NCBI RefSeq assembly: GCF_018494085.1
Contig: NZ_JABBFP010000010.1
Location: 53,414-117,413, forward strand
Direction: 5' to 3'
Length of the DNA: 64,000 bases
Origin: Rosenbergiella collisarenosi
GTDB lineage: Bacteria > Pseudomonadota > Gammaproteobacteria > Enterobacterales > Enterobacteriaceae
Shown here: in pieces, positions 49,236 through 58,784 of the stretch
Layout of the letters: each line of letters starts with the position of its first letter
How positions within the stretch are numbered: the stretch's first letter is position 1
The notes under the pieces: generated by a model
What the model was told of the DNA's origin: nothing
The model's database searches: none
Seen by the model: only the letters and a program-made list of their open reading frames with translations
Program-made: the position numbers and the translations under genes

Positions 49236-49772
49236 TTATTTAGGGGTCTGCGGCATATAGCGCCAGATAAACAGGCCATTCACCAAGGTGAAGACAACAG
49301 TCATAATGGTCAGGCCGAACATCTTAAAGTTAACCCAAACGGACTCAGGTAGCCAGAAGGCTACATAGATATTTAGCAGGCCACAGAACAGGAAAAAGAC
49401 TACCCATGCGTAGGTGAGTTTACGCCATAGGGAGTCGGGGAGTTGAAGCTCTTTACCTAACATCGACTGAATGATTGGCTTATTCATAAAAAACTGGCTG
49501 TAAAGGAGCGCTAGCGCGAAAATGCCATAGATGGCAGAGACCTTCCATTTTATGAATTCGTTATTATGAAAAATCAGCGTTAACGAACCGAATAGCGTCA
49601 CCAGAATGAAGGTTATCCAGGTCATCTTTTCAATTTTACGATAGATAAACCAAGTCGCAATCAACGCCAGTGCGGAGGCAACAATTAAGGCTCCCGATGC
49701 GACGAAGATATCGTAAAGTTTATAGCAAATATAAAAGGCGACTAAGGGTAAAAAATCGAGCAATTGTTTCAT
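49236..49772 (-). CDS. yciB: Inner membrane-spanning protein YciB (intracellular septation protein A)
   Basis: A 178-residue protein with five to six hydrophobic segments, matching the IspZ/YciB family: [22 protein letters not shown] (N-terminal block), [37 protein letters not shown] and FIWRYMPQ. In E. coli it is linked to envelope integrity and cell division. It lies between yciC and yciA. Confidence 0.94.
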   Translation of the reverse strand: MKQLLDFLPLVAFYICYKLYDIFVASGALIVASALALIATWFIYRKIEKMTWITFILVTLFGSLTLIFHNNEFIKWKVSAIYGIFALALLYSQFFMNKPIIQSMLGKELQLPDSLWRKLTYAWVVFFLFCGLLNIYVAFWLPESVWVNFKMFGLTIMTVVFTLVNGLFIWRYMPQTPK

Positions 49773-49814
49773 CTTTCTATCCTAGGGCAGCCTAGCGAGT
49801 AGGCTGCACGGTAA

Positions 49815-50549
49815 TTAACGGATCTGTGCCGCGGCGCGATAAAGGTAAACCAGTAATAGTGCTGAGGTAAGGTGCGCGAGTACGTTGCTGACTAAGAGAA
49901 TAATACTACTTGGCATAAGCCCGAAGGTACCAAATATAAACGTCAACGCTATTCTGACGACAAACCAAGCAATAACGGCAGGAGCGATGAGGCGAATATT
50001 CTTCCAGACTAGAGGAACACTCTGCTTCATGGTTTTGAGCAATCCGCGGTCTTTTTCAAGAAGTAAGACAGGCGAAAGTGAAAACAGCACCATCAAAATA
50101 ATTCCTGGTACAACTAAAACATAGAACCCTAATTGTACGATGGTGGTAAGCAGGAAGGTTTGAATGAGTAACCGCGGCCATACCGGAGCGCTTGCGCCAA
50201 TTGCCCGGACAGCGCTGGTAGGGAGGTTTTGCGAGGTTGCTGACAGGTACTTTAGAACGCCTCCTACCAATAAGGTGTTACCAATCAGGGCGGAGAACGT
50301 CATCACGGCCGAGATATGCATCAACACGTCACGCTGGTCATCACTCATGTCCCTCAGCATCGCAAACAGCGAATTGGTGCTTTCGCCGTTTTGCAGAAAC
50401 TCGCTTAAAGGATCGGTGGAAGGGAGGAATGTCTTAAGTAGCAACACCGTAACAAAAGCAGATAGCAGTGCGATTAATAGTAACGGCTTAATATGCTGCT
50501 TAAATTGCTGAGCAGCGTCACGGTATAAAGGATTGGCCGTGAGGGACAT
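49815..50549 (-). CDS. yciC: YciC family inner membrane protein (UPF0259)
   Basis: A 244-residue polytopic membrane protein with about six hydrophobic segments, matching E. coli YciC (247) in position and pattern (MSLTANPLYRDAAQQF, VVPGIILMVLFSLSPVLLLE, SVPLVWKNIRLIAPAV). I use ATG 50549 with AAGGAG upstream; the open frame extends 32 codons upstream without a site. Function is unclear; E. coli yciC is linked genetically to yciB. It is divergent from ompW. Confidence 0.9.
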   Translation of the reverse strand: MSLTANPLYRDAAQQFKQHIKPLLLIALLSAFVTVLLLKTFLPSTDPLSEFLQNGESTNSLFAMLRDMSDDQRDVLMHISAVMTFSALIGNTLLVGGVLKYLSATSQNLPTSAVRAIGASAPVWPRLLIQTFLLTTIVQLGFYVLVVPGIILMVLFSLSPVLLLEKDRGLLKTMKQSVPLVWKNIRLIAPAVIAWFVVRIALTFIFGTFGLMPSSIILLVSNVLAHLTSALLLVYLYRAAAQIR

Positions 50550-50711
50550 GAAAACTCCTTGATGTATAGGGAAAACTTGCGCTGATTGTACATGTTTACA
50601 GACGGAACTGGCATAGGACTTACATAACTTTCTACTAGACTGCATTATTCAGTCATTTCGGTAATAGCTAGAAAGCTTCTTTCCAAATAAATTTAACCAA
50701 TATAGCAAAAA

Positions 50712-50725
50712 TTGATCTCGATCAA
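50712..50725 (+). promoter_or_regulatory. Perfect FNR site upstream of ompW
   Basis: TTGATCTCGATCAA is a full match to the FNR consensus TTGAT-N4-ATCAA. If it acts as a class II site centred at -41.5, transcription would begin near 50760; GATTAA/TTAAAT at 50743-50749 is in the right place for the -10. The ompW ATG is 130 bases downstream. Confidence 0.75.
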
Positions 50726-50854
50726 GACTTTGTTTTATATAGATTAAATGACTCATTATTCGCATGAATTCTGTCGATAAACGCGCAAGAATAGGCACAA
50801 TAATTATAGGTGTTTACTTTTCGTCATTTTTTATTGATAAGTTCAGGAGTTTTT

Positions 50855-51487
50855 ATGATAGTGCGTAAGAGTTTATTAGCGATGGCACTGCTTTTGCCAG
50901 CAGTGGTATCTGCCCACCAAGCCGGAGACTTCTTCATTCGTGGCGGTGCGGCTCTCGTTCGTCCAACCGGTAACTCTGATAACGTATTGGGCCTAGGATC
51001 GTTTCATGTGAGTAATAATACCCAATTGGGACTCACCTTTACTTACATGGCGACTGATCATATTGGTGTCGAACTGCTCGCAGCTACCCCTTTTCGTCAT
51101 AAAGTAGGTTTGCGCTCAACGGGTAATATCGCTACGGTGCATCAATTACCCCCGACGTTGATGGCGCAATATTATTTCCTCGATAACTCTTCGAAATTTC
51201 AACCCTATGTCGGGGCAGGGATTAACTACACGACCTTCTTTGATAGTAAATTTAACGATACCGGCCGCCAAGCGGGCCTTTCAGATTTACACGCCAAAGA
51301 TTCATGGGGTTATGCGGCACAAGCGGGGATGGATTATCAGTTAACCGATAACTGGATGCTGAATGCCTCAGTCTGGTACATGGATATCAAATCTAAAGTT
51401 CGCTTCAAGGCGGCGGGGGAATCACAATCCATTGATACTAAAATTAATCCGGTGGTGTTTTTCTTAGGTGCTGGCTATCGTTTCTAA
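50855..51487 (+). CDS. ompW: Outer membrane protein OmpW
   Basis: A small eight-stranded outer-membrane beta-barrel, 210 residues, proposed to pass hydrophobic molecules. The signal peptide ends at VVSA before HQAGDFF. Family blocks NNTQLGLTFTYMATDHIGVELLAATPFRHK (one conserved stretch), LPPTLMAQYYF, YVGAGINYTTFFD and the C-terminal GAGYRF with terminal Phe are present. I use ATG 50855 with CAGGAG upstream. E. coli ompW is activated by FNR, and a perfect FNR site precedes this gene. Confidence 0.96.
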   Translation: MIVRKSLLAMALLLPAVVSAHQAGDFFIRGGAALVRPTGNSDNVLGLGSFHVSNNTQLGLTFTYMATDHIGVELLAATPFRHKVGLRSTGNIATVHQLPPTLMAQYYFLDNSSKFQPYVGAGINYTTFFDSKFNDTGRQAGLSDLHAKDSWGYAAQAGMDYQLTDNWMLNASVWYMDIKSKVRFKAAGESQSIDTKINPVVFFLGAGYRF

Positions 51488-51495
51488 CGTTGTAT

Positions 51496-51524
51496 AAAAA
51501 AGGCCGTCTTAACGGCCTTTTTTA
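51496..51524. terminator. Bidirectional terminator between ompW and the BON lipoprotein
   Basis: Stem AAAAGGCCGT / ACGGCCTTTT with a CTTA loop; runs of A and T on both sides let it act in both directions. Confidence 0.9.
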
Positions 51525-51531
51525 GTTTGGC

Positions 51532-51846
51532 TTATTTAATCTGCATACCATTCACAACGGAACGTACACCAGGTACGGTGCGTGTAACGTTGACGGCTTG
51601 TTGAGCCGCTTGTGCTGAGCTGACAAATCCACTCAACTGAACGCGTCCTTTGAAGGTTTCGACATTAATTTCTGCAGAGCGTAAGTTTTTCTCACCGAGT
51701 AGCTTCGCTTTCACTTTGGTCGTCACGACGGTGTCATCAATATAACCGCCGGTTCCTTCATGTTTCGGCGTTGGCGCACAGCCCGCCAGCGTTAAACCAA
51801 GAACTGCCGTTAATAAGCCTGTTGTCACTATTTTTGCAAACTTCAT
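51532..51846 (-). CDS. BON-domain lipoprotein
   Basis: A 104-residue lipoprotein. The signal peptide ends in the lipobox LAGC (Cys23), followed by Ala, which favours outer-membrane sorting. Residues about 35-103 form one BON domain (DDTVVTTKVKAKLLGEKNL, INVETFKGRVQLSGFV, VPGVRSVVNGMQI), a fold that binds phospholipid or ligands in OsmY, DolP and Kbp. It has one BON domain where OsmY and DolP have two. It stands where E. coli has yciEFG. Its specific role is not known. Confidence 0.85.
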   Translation of the reverse strand: MKFAKIVTTGLLTAVLGLTLAGCAPTPKHEGTGGYIDDTVVTTKVKAKLLGEKNLRSAEINVETFKGRVQLSGFVSSAQAAQQAVNVTRTVPGVRSVVNGMQIK

Positions 51847-51955
51847 TCGATGCCTCCCTGTTGAATCTAGATTGGATAGTGATCAGTCGATCAGCTCAAA
51901 TTTAGCCTAATAACTGGAAAACTACTAATTTTACTCTGCGAAATCTTATCCTTCG

Positions 51956-52771
51956 TCACTCAACCCGCGTTTTCGTGGCTTCTTTGAGGTTAGCGACAAA
52001 GGTCTTTAACGCTTCCATCAGTTGTTGGGGCTGATTAGCATATTGCTCGATTATTTTGACGGTAGCGGAACCGGCAATGGCACCCGCAGCGCCAGAGGCA
52101 ATGGCGGCCTGAACCTGCTCGGGTTGAGAGATACCGAACCCTTGGATCGCCGGCGGTGCACCGTGTGCTTGTAATTTAGTCACAAGGTGAGCGAGCGATG
52201 TCGTGGCTCGATTCTCTGCCCCCGTCACGCCAGCGCGTGATAACAAGTAAGTATAGCCTTGTCCCCATTGGCCAATCGCCTCAATCAACGCATCGTCGGC
52301 ATTCGGTGGACAGATAAATATCGGTGCAATACCGTGTCGAGATGCGGCTTGACGGAAGGGTAACGACTCCTCGATCGGAACGTCTGCAATGAGGACTGAA
52401 TCGACCCCAGCTTGTGCACAACGCTGATAGAACTCATCCACTCCCTGACTAAAGACAAGGTTGGCGTACATCAGAAGTCCGATGGGTAATTCGGGATACT
52501 TCTGACGAACCTGAGCGAGGATCTCGAAGCATTTCTGTGTCGTGATCCCTCCAGCAAAGGCGCGTAGCGTTGCCGCCTGTATAGTAGGGCCATCCGCCAG
52601 AGGATCGGAGAACGGGATCCCAAGCTCCAATGCATCGGCACCACCTGCGACTAAGGCATCGATAATGGCGAGAGAGAGTTCTGGCGTCGGATCGCCGAGC
52701 GTGACGAAGGGAACGAAGGCTCCTTGTTGCTGCTCAGCTAAACGGGTGAAAAGGTGTGCATAGCGATCCAT
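51956..52771 (-). CDS. trpA: Tryptophan synthase alpha chain
   Basis: Cleaves indole-3-glycerol phosphate to indole and glyceraldehyde 3-phosphate; indole passes down a tunnel to TrpB. The 271-residue TIM barrel has the catalytic Glu in [19 protein letters not shown] (about 49-67) and the catalytic Asp near [11 protein letters not shown]. The phosphate-binding GFGISQPEQ and AIAGSATVK are present. The start ATG overlaps the trpB stop as TAATG, indicating coupled translation. Last gene of the trp operon. Confidence 0.97.
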   Translation of the reverse strand: MDRYAHLFTRLAEQQQGAFVPFVTLGDPTPELSLAIIDALVAGGADALELGIPFSDPLADGPTIQAATLRAFAGGITTQKCFEILAQVRQKYPELPIGLLMYANLVFSQGVDEFYQRCAQAGVDSVLIADVPIEESLPFRQAASRHGIAPIFICPPNADDALIEAIGQWGQGYTYLLSRAGVTGAENRATTSLAHLVTKLQAHGAPPAIQGFGISQPEQVQAAIASGAAGAIAGSATVKIIEQYANQPQQLMEALKTFVANLKEATKTRVE

Positions 52772-53961
52772 TAAATTTCTCCCCGCTGTTGAAGGATGTC
52801 GTGGACGGTAAAAATATCTTTATCCCCCCGGCCCGATAGATTTACGACTAATAGCTGTTCTTTGTCTGGTGCGGACTTGGCAAGTTTAATTGCGTGGGCG
52901 AGGGCGTGAGAGGATTCCAAAGCGGGAATAATCCCTTCGGCCTTACACAGGGCTTTGAAGGCATCCAGTGCCTCGTCGTCGGTAATCGACACGTAATCGG
53001 CGCGTCCGATGCTATTAAGATAGGCATGCTGCGGGCCGACGGAGGGAAAGTCGAGTCCCGCAGAGATAGAATACGACTCTTCAATTTGCCCTTCGTCTGT
53101 CTGCATCATCGGGGCTTTCATACCGAAATAGATGCCGGTGCGACCATGTTTGAGTGGCGCGCCATGCTCGCCACTCTCAATACCGTGGCCCGCAGGCTCA
53201 ACGCCGATTAACTGAACATCGGGGGTATCGATGAAATCGGCAAACATACCGATGGCATTTGAGCCTCCGCCGACACAGGCGATAAGTGCGTCCGGTAGGC
53301 GGCCTTCTTTTTCGAGGATCTGCTCACGGGTTTCTTCACCGATCATGCGCTGAAACTCGCGAACAATGGTTGGAAATGGATGAGGACCCGCCGCTGTGCC
53401 GAGCATATAGTGAGCCGTCTCGTAGCTACCAGACCAGTCGCGTAGCGCTTCATTACAGGCATCTTTCAAGGTTGCCGAACCGCTGTGTACGGGAATAACT
53501 TCTGCACCCATTAAGCGCATACGAAAGACGTTGGGAGATTGTCGCTCAACATCTTTCGCGCCCATATAAATACGGCATTTCATTCCCAGTAACGCACAGG
53601 CGAGGGCAGAGGCGACGCCGTGTTGCCCGGCGCCCGTTTCCGCGATGATCTCATTTTTACCCATGCGCTTTGCCAAGAGAGCCTGACCCAGAACCTGATT
53701 GGTTTTATGCGCGCCACCGTGTAGCAGATCTTCACGCTTAAGATAAAGGCGAGTTTTTGTACCAGCGGTCAAGTTCTGGCAGAGCGTCAATGCCGTTGGA
53801 CGACCAGCATAATCTTTAAGCAATTGTGTGAATTGTTGTTGGAATTCAGGGTCGCGCTGCGCACTGACGAAAGCCTCTTCTAACTGAGCTAGGGCAGGCA
53901 TCAAAATTTGTGGAACGTATTGTCCACCGTACTCACCGAAATAAGGATTTAATAGGGTCAT
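52771..53961 (-). CDS. trpB: Tryptophan synthase beta chain
   Basis: A PLP enzyme that joins indole and L-serine to make L-tryptophan, 396 residues. The PLP lysine is in [19 protein letters not shown] (about 82-100). [13 protein letters not shown], the phosphate-binding [12 protein letters not shown], and the end [15 protein letters not shown] are all intact. It forms the alpha2-beta2 complex with TrpA, with which its stop/start codons overlap. Confidence 0.98.
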   Translation of the reverse strand: MTLLNPYFGEYGGQYVPQILMPALAQLEEAFVSAQRDPEFQQQFTQLLKDYAGRPTALTLCQNLTAGTKTRLYLKREDLLHGGAHKTNQVLGQALLAKRMGKNEIIAETGAGQHGVASALACALLGMKCRIYMGAKDVERQSPNVFRMRLMGAEVIPVHSGSATLKDACNEALRDWSGSYETAHYMLGTAAGPHPFPTIVREFQRMIGEETREQILEKEGRLPDALIACVGGGSNAIGMFADFIDTPDVQLIGVEPAGHGIESGEHGAPLKHGRTGIYFGMKAPMMQTDEGQIEESYSISAGLDFPSVGPQHAYLNSIGRADYVSITDDEALDAFKALCKAEGIIPALESSHALAHAIKLAKSAPDKEQLLVVNLSGRGDKDIFTVHDILQQRGEI

Positions 53962-53983
53962 TATCAGTATCCATGTCTAATTA

Positions 53984-55357
53984 TTAAGCGTGGGTTGCAT
54001 AGCGATTAATCGTGGTAAAAACACGCTGGAGCTTTTCGGCATCTTTAACACCCGGGGAGGTCTCAACGCCTGAATTAATATCAACCCCGGCACAGCCCAG
54101 CGTGATTGCCTGCGCGATATTCTCAGCAGACAGGCCACCTGCTAGGATCACATCATCAAGTGGTTGATCTGCGAGGATCGACCAGTCGAACGTCTGACCG
54201 CTTCCACCGTGACCATTATCGAAAACATAACGGTCGACACCGATCCAGCCTCGGTCAGGGAGGTGACCCTCGATCTTAAATGCTTTCCATATTTGGCAGC
54301 TTTCGGGTAACAGGTCGCGTAGGCGACGTACATATGAAGGGTCTTCGCTTCCATGTAGCTGTACCGCAGATAATCCCAAGGCCTCTACTTTTAGCATGAT
54401 CTCGCCCACTTCGATATCGCGGAACACGCCTACATAGTGCAATGGTGCGCTCTCAATAATCGCTCGAGCCTGTTGGTCTGAAACATAGCGAGGAGACTCT
54501 TCAACGAAGATCAATCCGCCATATATCGCGCCAGCTTTGTAGGCCTGTTGCGCGTCTTCTGAGCGAGTTAACCCACAGACTTTATTCTCACCAGACAGTA
54601 ACCGCTTTACCGCAAAACGTAGATCGTCCTCGGACATTAGCGATGAGCCGACCAAAAATCCGTGTGCATATTGGCTCAAGTTATTAATTTGCTCATAACG
54701 CTGAATACCTGACTCGCTAATGACCAGGGTTCCTTCAGGAACTTGGCTGGCAAGCTGACGCGTTTTATCGGTATCGACGGATAGATCGCGCAGGTCACGG
54801 TTATTGATGCCTATCACTGAGGCGTGCAGAGCAATCGCGCGCGTGAGTTCTTCTTGATTACTCACTTCAGTCAAAATCCCCATGTTGAGATCTTCGGCAA
54901 CTGCGGCGAGATGGCGATACTGTTCATCATCAAGGACAGAGAGCATCAGCAGAATAGCGTCCGCTTGGTAGTAACGCGCGAGCCAAATCTGGTAGGCGTC
55001 GATCATAAAGTCTTTACAGAGCACCGGCTGGTGGACCGCTTGGCGAACAATAGGCAAAAAGGCGAAATCGCCTTGAAAATATTTTTCATCGGTTAGCACC
55101 GAGATCGCGGAGGCGTAGTCACGATACACCGCCGCAATCGCCGATGGATCGAAAACGTCACGGATCAACCCTTTCGAGGGAGAAGCCTTTTTACACTCTA
55201 AGATAAAAGCGGGGTTATGTTGGCGTAGCGCTTCATAAAAAGAGCGGTCGCTAGGCGCAACGTCCGCTTGGAATGTCGCTAGAGGTTGGCTTTGTTTGCG
55301 AGCATCAACCCAGACTTTTTTATCATCAACGATTTTCTGAAGTACAGTACCCTGCAT
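53984..55357 (-). CDS. trpC: Bifunctional indole-3-glycerol-phosphate synthase / phosphoribosylanthranilate isomerase
   Basis: A fusion, TrpC(F), of 457 residues. The N-terminal IGPS barrel (about 1-255) has ECKKASPSKG, LCKDFMIDAYQIWLARYYQADAILL (read as one block) and VISESGI. The C-terminal PRAI barrel (about 256-455) has VCGLTRSEDAQQAYKAGAIYGGLIF (domain start), VQLHGSED and LAGGLSAENI. The two carry out consecutive steps between phosphoribosyl-anthranilate and indole-glycerol phosphate. Fusion is the usual state in enteric bacteria. It starts one base after trpD ends. Confidence 0.97.
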   Translation of the reverse strand: MQGTVLQKIVDDKKVWVDARKQSQPLATFQADVAPSDRSFYEALRQHNPAFILECKKASPSKGLIRDVFDPSAIAAVYRDYASAISVLTDEKYFQGDFAFLPIVRQAVHQPVLCKDFMIDAYQIWLARYYQADAILLMLSVLDDEQYRHLAAVAEDLNMGILTEVSNQEELTRAIALHASVIGINNRDLRDLSVDTDKTRQLASQVPEGTLVISESGIQRYEQINNLSQYAHGFLVGSSLMSEDDLRFAVKRLLSGENKVCGLTRSEDAQQAYKAGAIYGGLIFVEESPRYVSDQQARAIIESAPLHYVGVFRDIEVGEIMLKVEALGLSAVQLHGSEDPSYVRRLRDLLPESCQIWKAFKIEGHLPDRGWIGVDRYVFDNGHGGSGQTFDWSILADQPLDDVILAGGLSAENIAQAITLGCAGVDINSGVETSPGVKDAEKLQRVFTTINRYATHA

Positions 55358-55358
55358 A

Positions 55359-56357
55359 TTATCCTCTTGCGGCTAAAGCGGTAACACATTGATAGGCAGC
55401 ACCACTGCGAAGAACGTCAAGCGCCTTCAGCGCATTCTCGCGTAGGTTTTCTTGTCCAAAGAGTTTCATTAGCATTGCAACGTTCATCGCGATTGCCTGC
55501 TCGTGCGCTTCTTCGCCATTACCCTGAAGTAATTGCGTTAAAATGTCACGATTTTCTTCCGGGGTACCTCCACGTAGGCTTTCGATAGGATGTGGGGTAA
55601 AACCGAAATCTTCAGGGCTTATTTGATAGCGAGTGATTTCGTTATCCCTCAGCTCAGCTACCTCGGTAGTGGTATGGATGGCGATTTCGTCCATCCCTCC
55701 ACCGTGAACGACGGCTGCGCGTTGATAGCCGAGCACGCGTAACGTTTCGGCTATCGGCTGCACTAATTCGGGGCTATAAACCCCGATCAATGCCAGGGGC
55801 GGTCGAGCGGGATTAATTAAAGGGCCCAATACGTTGAACAGAGTTCGAGTCCCTAGTTGCTTACGTACCGGCATCGCGTGGCGAAAACCGTTGTGATAAT
55901 GCGGCGCGAAGAGAAAGCAGAGGTTAAGGTCATCCAGCGCTTGGCGAGCAGCGGCGGGCGGCATATCCAGATTGATGCCGAAGGCCGCGAGCAGGTCGGA
56001 TGACCCAGATTTGCTCGATACGCTACGATTACCGTGCTTGGCAACCTTATAGCCACAAGCGGCTGCGACAAAGGCACTAGCGGTCGAGATATTAATGCTG
56101 TTCGAGCCATCGCCGCCCGTTCCGACGATATCTGCAAAAGGCGTCTCGGGCCGAGGGAAGGGTAAGGCATGATTGAGGAAGGCTGTAGCCGCTCCCGCTA
56201 TTTCGGGTGGCGATTCGCCCCGGACCTTCATCGCAATGAGTAGTCCAGCCAGACTGACCGCGTCGACCTCACCTTTCACCACTGCCGAGAAGAGCTGTTC
56301 ACTCTCAGTCTGGCTAATGCTTTGCCCCTGGTAGAGGCGTTCAAGTAATGCTTTCAT
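55359..56357 (-). CDS. trpD: Anthranilate phosphoribosyltransferase (stand-alone)
   Basis: Transfers phosphoribosyl from PRPP to anthranilate. The 332 residues contain the PRPP loop [14 protein letters not shown] (about 80-93), [17 protein letters not shown], and [10 protein letters not shown]. It is a separate gene, nine bases after trpG. In E. coli the same domain is fused behind the glutaminase. Confidence 0.97.
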   Translation of the reverse strand: MKALLERLYQGQSISQTESEQLFSAVVKGEVDAVSLAGLLIAMKVRGESPPEIAGAATAFLNHALPFPRPETPFADIVGTGGDGSNSINISTASAFVAAACGYKVAKHGNRSVSSKSGSSDLLAAFGINLDMPPAAARQALDDLNLCFLFAPHYHNGFRHAMPVRKQLGTRTLFNVLGPLINPARPPLALIGVYSPELVQPIAETLRVLGYQRAAVVHGGGMDEIAIHTTTEVAELRDNEITRYQISPEDFGFTPHPIESLRGGTPEENRDILTQLLQGNGEEAHEQAIAMNVAMLMKLFGQENLRENALKALDVLRSGAAYQCVTALAARG

Positions 56358-56366
56358 GAGAGTCCC

Positions 56367-56948
56367 TTAGTGTTGTAACGCCCAAGCGAGCGTTTCTTCC
56401 AGTAATTTTGCACCATGAGTGGTCAGAATCGATTCGGGATGGAACTGAAACCCACAGACGCGATCGGCATCATGTCTGACGGCCATTACCATGCCATTGA
56501 AATGGGCATTCACTGTTAGCGTCGACGGAATATTACTGCCGACGAGGGAGTGATAGCGCGCGACAGACAAGGGATTTGGTAAGTGCGCGAACATCCCTTG
56601 TTGATCATGAACGATGTCCGACGCCTTACCGTGTAATATCTCTCCGGCTTGGCCGACAGTCCCACCGTAACTCTCGACGATGGCTTGGTGGCCAAGACAG
56701 ATCCCGATAATGGGAACCTTACCGCGTAGCTGTCTCAGCAATTCAGGCATACAGCCCGCCTCACTAGGGGCGCCTGGGCCGGGCGATAACATGACAATCG
56801 GCTGTTGCAGAGTATTGACCTGCGAGACGAGCTGTTCGACAGGAACGTTATTTCTGAAGATAACGACGTTATGTCCGAATGTGCGTAGCTGATCGACTAA
56901 GTTATAGGTAAAGGAATCGAAATTATCGACTAACAGGATATCAGCCAT
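56367..56948 (-). CDS. trpG: Anthranilate synthase component II (glutaminase, stand-alone)
   Basis: The glutamine amidotransferase subunit that supplies ammonia to TrpE. Its 193 residues are class I GATase: catalytic Cys in [12 protein letters not shown], with His and Glu in [28 protein letters not shown] opens the protein. I use ATG 56948, which overlaps the trpE stop (TAATG), for coupled translation. PabA is similar, but the operon position settles the assignment. Confidence 0.97.
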   Translation of the reverse strand: MADILLVDNFDSFTYNLVDQLRTFGHNVVIFRNNVPVEQLVSQVNTLQQPIVMLSPGPGAPSEAGCMPELLRQLRGKVPIIGICLGHQAIVESYGGTVGQAGEILHGKASDIVHDQQGMFAHLPNPLSVARYHSLVGSNIPSTLTVNAHFNGMVMAVRHDADRVCGFQFHPESILTTHGAKLLEETLAWALQH

Positions 56949-58504
56949 TAGAAAGCCTCCTGGCAATGGTGAGCCGTTGCAATCGCTCTCAAAACCGCAC
57001 GTGCCTTGTTACGGCTCTCATCGGCTTCAGATTGTGGGTCAGAATCGAGTACGACGCCCGCACCGGCCTGAACCGTTGCGATACCTTTTTCAACATACGC
57101 AGAGCGAATAACGATACAGGTATCGAAATCACCTGTTCCCGTAAAGTAACCCACCGCTCCGCCGTAGCTTCCTCGGCGCGTCTTCTCATGTTCGGCAATA
57201 AGTTGCATCGCACGGACTTTCGGTGCGCCGCTTAGGGTGCCCATATTCATGCAGGCACGATAAGCATGTAACACGTCTAAATCGTCACGTAAGCGTCCCA
57301 CCACCCGTGAAACGAGGTGCATTACGAAGGTGTAGCGGTCGACTTTCGTTAAGTCTGCGACATAGCGGCTGCCTGGCGTACAAATACGCGCCAAGTCGTT
57401 ACGCGCTAAGTCGACTAACATGAGATGTTCAGACATCTCTTTTTCATCACTACGCATATCCAATTCGATACGGCTGTCGAGATCGAGGTTTAACGATCCG
57501 TCTGCGTGTCTGCCCCGTGGGCGCGTACCGGCGATTGGATAGATCTCGATTTGGCGATTATGGGCATCGTATTTCAGCGAGCTTTCTGGTGAGGCACCAA
57601 ACAGGCTGAACTCTTGGTCCTGTAAGAAGAACATATAGGGGCTGGGGTTACTCTTCTTCAAGACTTCGTAGGCGGCGAGCGGCGACGGGCACGGTAACGA
57701 GAAGCGACGTGAGGGGACGACTTGGAAAATATCCCCTTGGCGAATGGCGACTTGTAACGCCTTAACCACATTACAGTAGGTCTCATCATCTTGGCTACAG
57801 GTTAGCTGCATCGTCGGCAGCGCCGGGGCGGATACCTTAGTTGGCGCGGTAAGCATCTGCTGATGCAGCTGATGTAGACGTGCCTGTAGCCGCTGAAATT
57901 CTTCACTATCATCGGTGAATAGGCTTGCTTGCAGTCGAGCTTGCTGCGTTTGATGGTCGAGCACTAACAGGGTTTCAGCCAGATAGAAACAATAATCTGG
58001 GCAGGCTTGATCCTGCTGTAGCGGGGGAAGGGATTCAAATCCTGCCACTAAGTCGTAGGCAAATAACCCACCTAAGAACAGTGCATGACGTTGCTGGTCG
58101 CTCTGTGCGAGAAGCGTCGGGATAAGACGTAGAACATCGAACACGGAGGCCGACTTCAACCGACTATCTTCATCTTGCAGCGACGAAGCGCTGCTAAAGG
58201 TAATGATTAGCTGATCAGGAGCGATAGTCGTCTGCGCCGCAGAAGGTAGCTTGTCACACAGCAATGGAAGGACACTTTTGCCGTTGGCGCTCATGGCCTG
58301 AACGGTAACAACATTTCCTAGCGCACTAATACGCAGGGCGCTGTCGACAATCATTAGGCTCTGTAGATCGTCTTTACTGCTGACATCTGCAGATTCGAGT
58401 AATAGTGTAGAAGGGCGAGCGCCACATAATTGGTTGAATAGGGCAGTCGGGTCAGCCGAGTAGGGCGTTTCAACGGTGATGAGTTTCAGTTTGCTGAGTG
58501 TCAT
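56948..58504 (-). CDS. trpE: Anthranilate synthase component I
   Basis: Converts chorismate to anthranilate with ammonia from TrpG; first step of tryptophan synthesis and the point of feedback inhibition. The 518 residues carry the Trp-binding motif [17 protein letters not shown] (about 35-51), the catalytic [12 protein letters not shown] with Ala where PabB has Lys, [18 protein letters not shown] and [11 protein letters not shown]. First structural gene of the operon, about 100 bases after the leader peptide. Confidence 0.97.
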   Translation of the reverse strand: MTLSKLKLITVETPYSADPTALFNQLCGARPSTLLLESADVSSKDDLQSLMIVDSALRISALGNVVTVQAMSANGKSVLPLLCDKLPSAAQTTIAPDQLIITFSSASSLQDEDSRLKSASVFDVLRLIPTLLAQSDQQRHALFLGGLFAYDLVAGFESLPPLQQDQACPDYCFYLAETLLVLDHQTQQARLQASLFTDDSEEFQRLQARLHQLHQQMLTAPTKVSAPALPTMQLTCSQDDETYCNVVKALQVAIRQGDIFQVVPSRRFSLPCPSPLAAYEVLKKSNPSPYMFFLQDQEFSLFGASPESSLKYDAHNRQIEIYPIAGTRPRGRHADGSLNLDLDSRIELDMRSDEKEMSEHLMLVDLARNDLARICTPGSRYVADLTKVDRYTFVMHLVSRVVGRLRDDLDVLHAYRACMNMGTLSGAPKVRAMQLIAEHEKTRRGSYGGAVGYFTGTGDFDTCIVIRSAYVEKGIATVQAGAGVVLDSDPQSEADESRNKARAVLRAIATAHHCQEAF

Positions 58505-58525
58505 TGAATTATCTCTATTATTCTT

Positions 58526-58556
58526 CCAATAAAAAACCCGCCGAGTGGGCGGGCTT
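58526..58556 (-). terminator. trp attenuator
   Basis: On the minus strand, stem AGCCCGCC / GGCGGGTT with a short loop followed by TTTTTTATT. It lies between trpL and trpE. The Trp codons of trpL sit in a segment able to pair with GGGCGACG just downstream, giving the usual competing hairpins. Confidence 0.9.
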
Positions 58557-58607
58557 AGAAATCTGCATAGCGGTTATTTTAGCTAGATGCATGACAACGT
58601 CGCCCGA

Positions 58608-58661
58608 TTATGGGAGAGTGACGCGCCACCACTGTGAATGCTTTAGAGTATTAACCAACAT
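58608..58661 (-). CDS. trpL: trp operon leader peptide TrpL
   Basis: A 17-codon open frame, MLVNTLKHSQWWRVTLP, with adjacent Trp codons at positions 11 and 12. AGGA lies about eight bases before its ATG. It begins about 24 nt after the predicted transcription start and is followed by the attenuator. Ribosome stalling at the Trp codons would prevent the terminator from forming. The peptide is different from E. coli TrpL except for the WWR core. Confidence 0.92.
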   Translation of the reverse strand: MLVNTLKHSQWWRVTLP

Positions 58662-58687
58662 GAGATTTGTCCTGTCTGAGAGCTTGT

Positions 58688-58721
58688 GTACTAGTTAACT
58701 AGTTCATGGCGAGATTGTCAA
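58688..58721 (-). promoter_or_regulatory. trp promoter with TrpR operator
   Basis: On the minus strand, TTGACA (58721-58716), 17-bp spacer, TTAACT (58698-58693). The -10 lies inside the perfect 14-bp palindrome ACTAGTTAACTAGT (58690-58703), which equals the core of the E. coli trp operator. TrpR binding would block RNA polymerase directly. Confidence 0.93.
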
Positions 58722-58784
58722 CACTCTAGGTTAACTAAAAGTTATTTATCTAGGGTGAAATGTTGAATAAACACAAGAGAGTGA

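Noticed and set aside
48781..51490. Mobile element or transfer signs around yciABC and ompW
   Set aside because: Gene order and sequences are ordinary for enterobacteria; no inverted repeats, transposase fragments or target duplications were seen here or elsewhere in the window.
58498..58698. Plus-strand open frame across the trp control region
   Set aside because: It runs antisense through the attenuator, trpL and operator, which explain the sequence fully.
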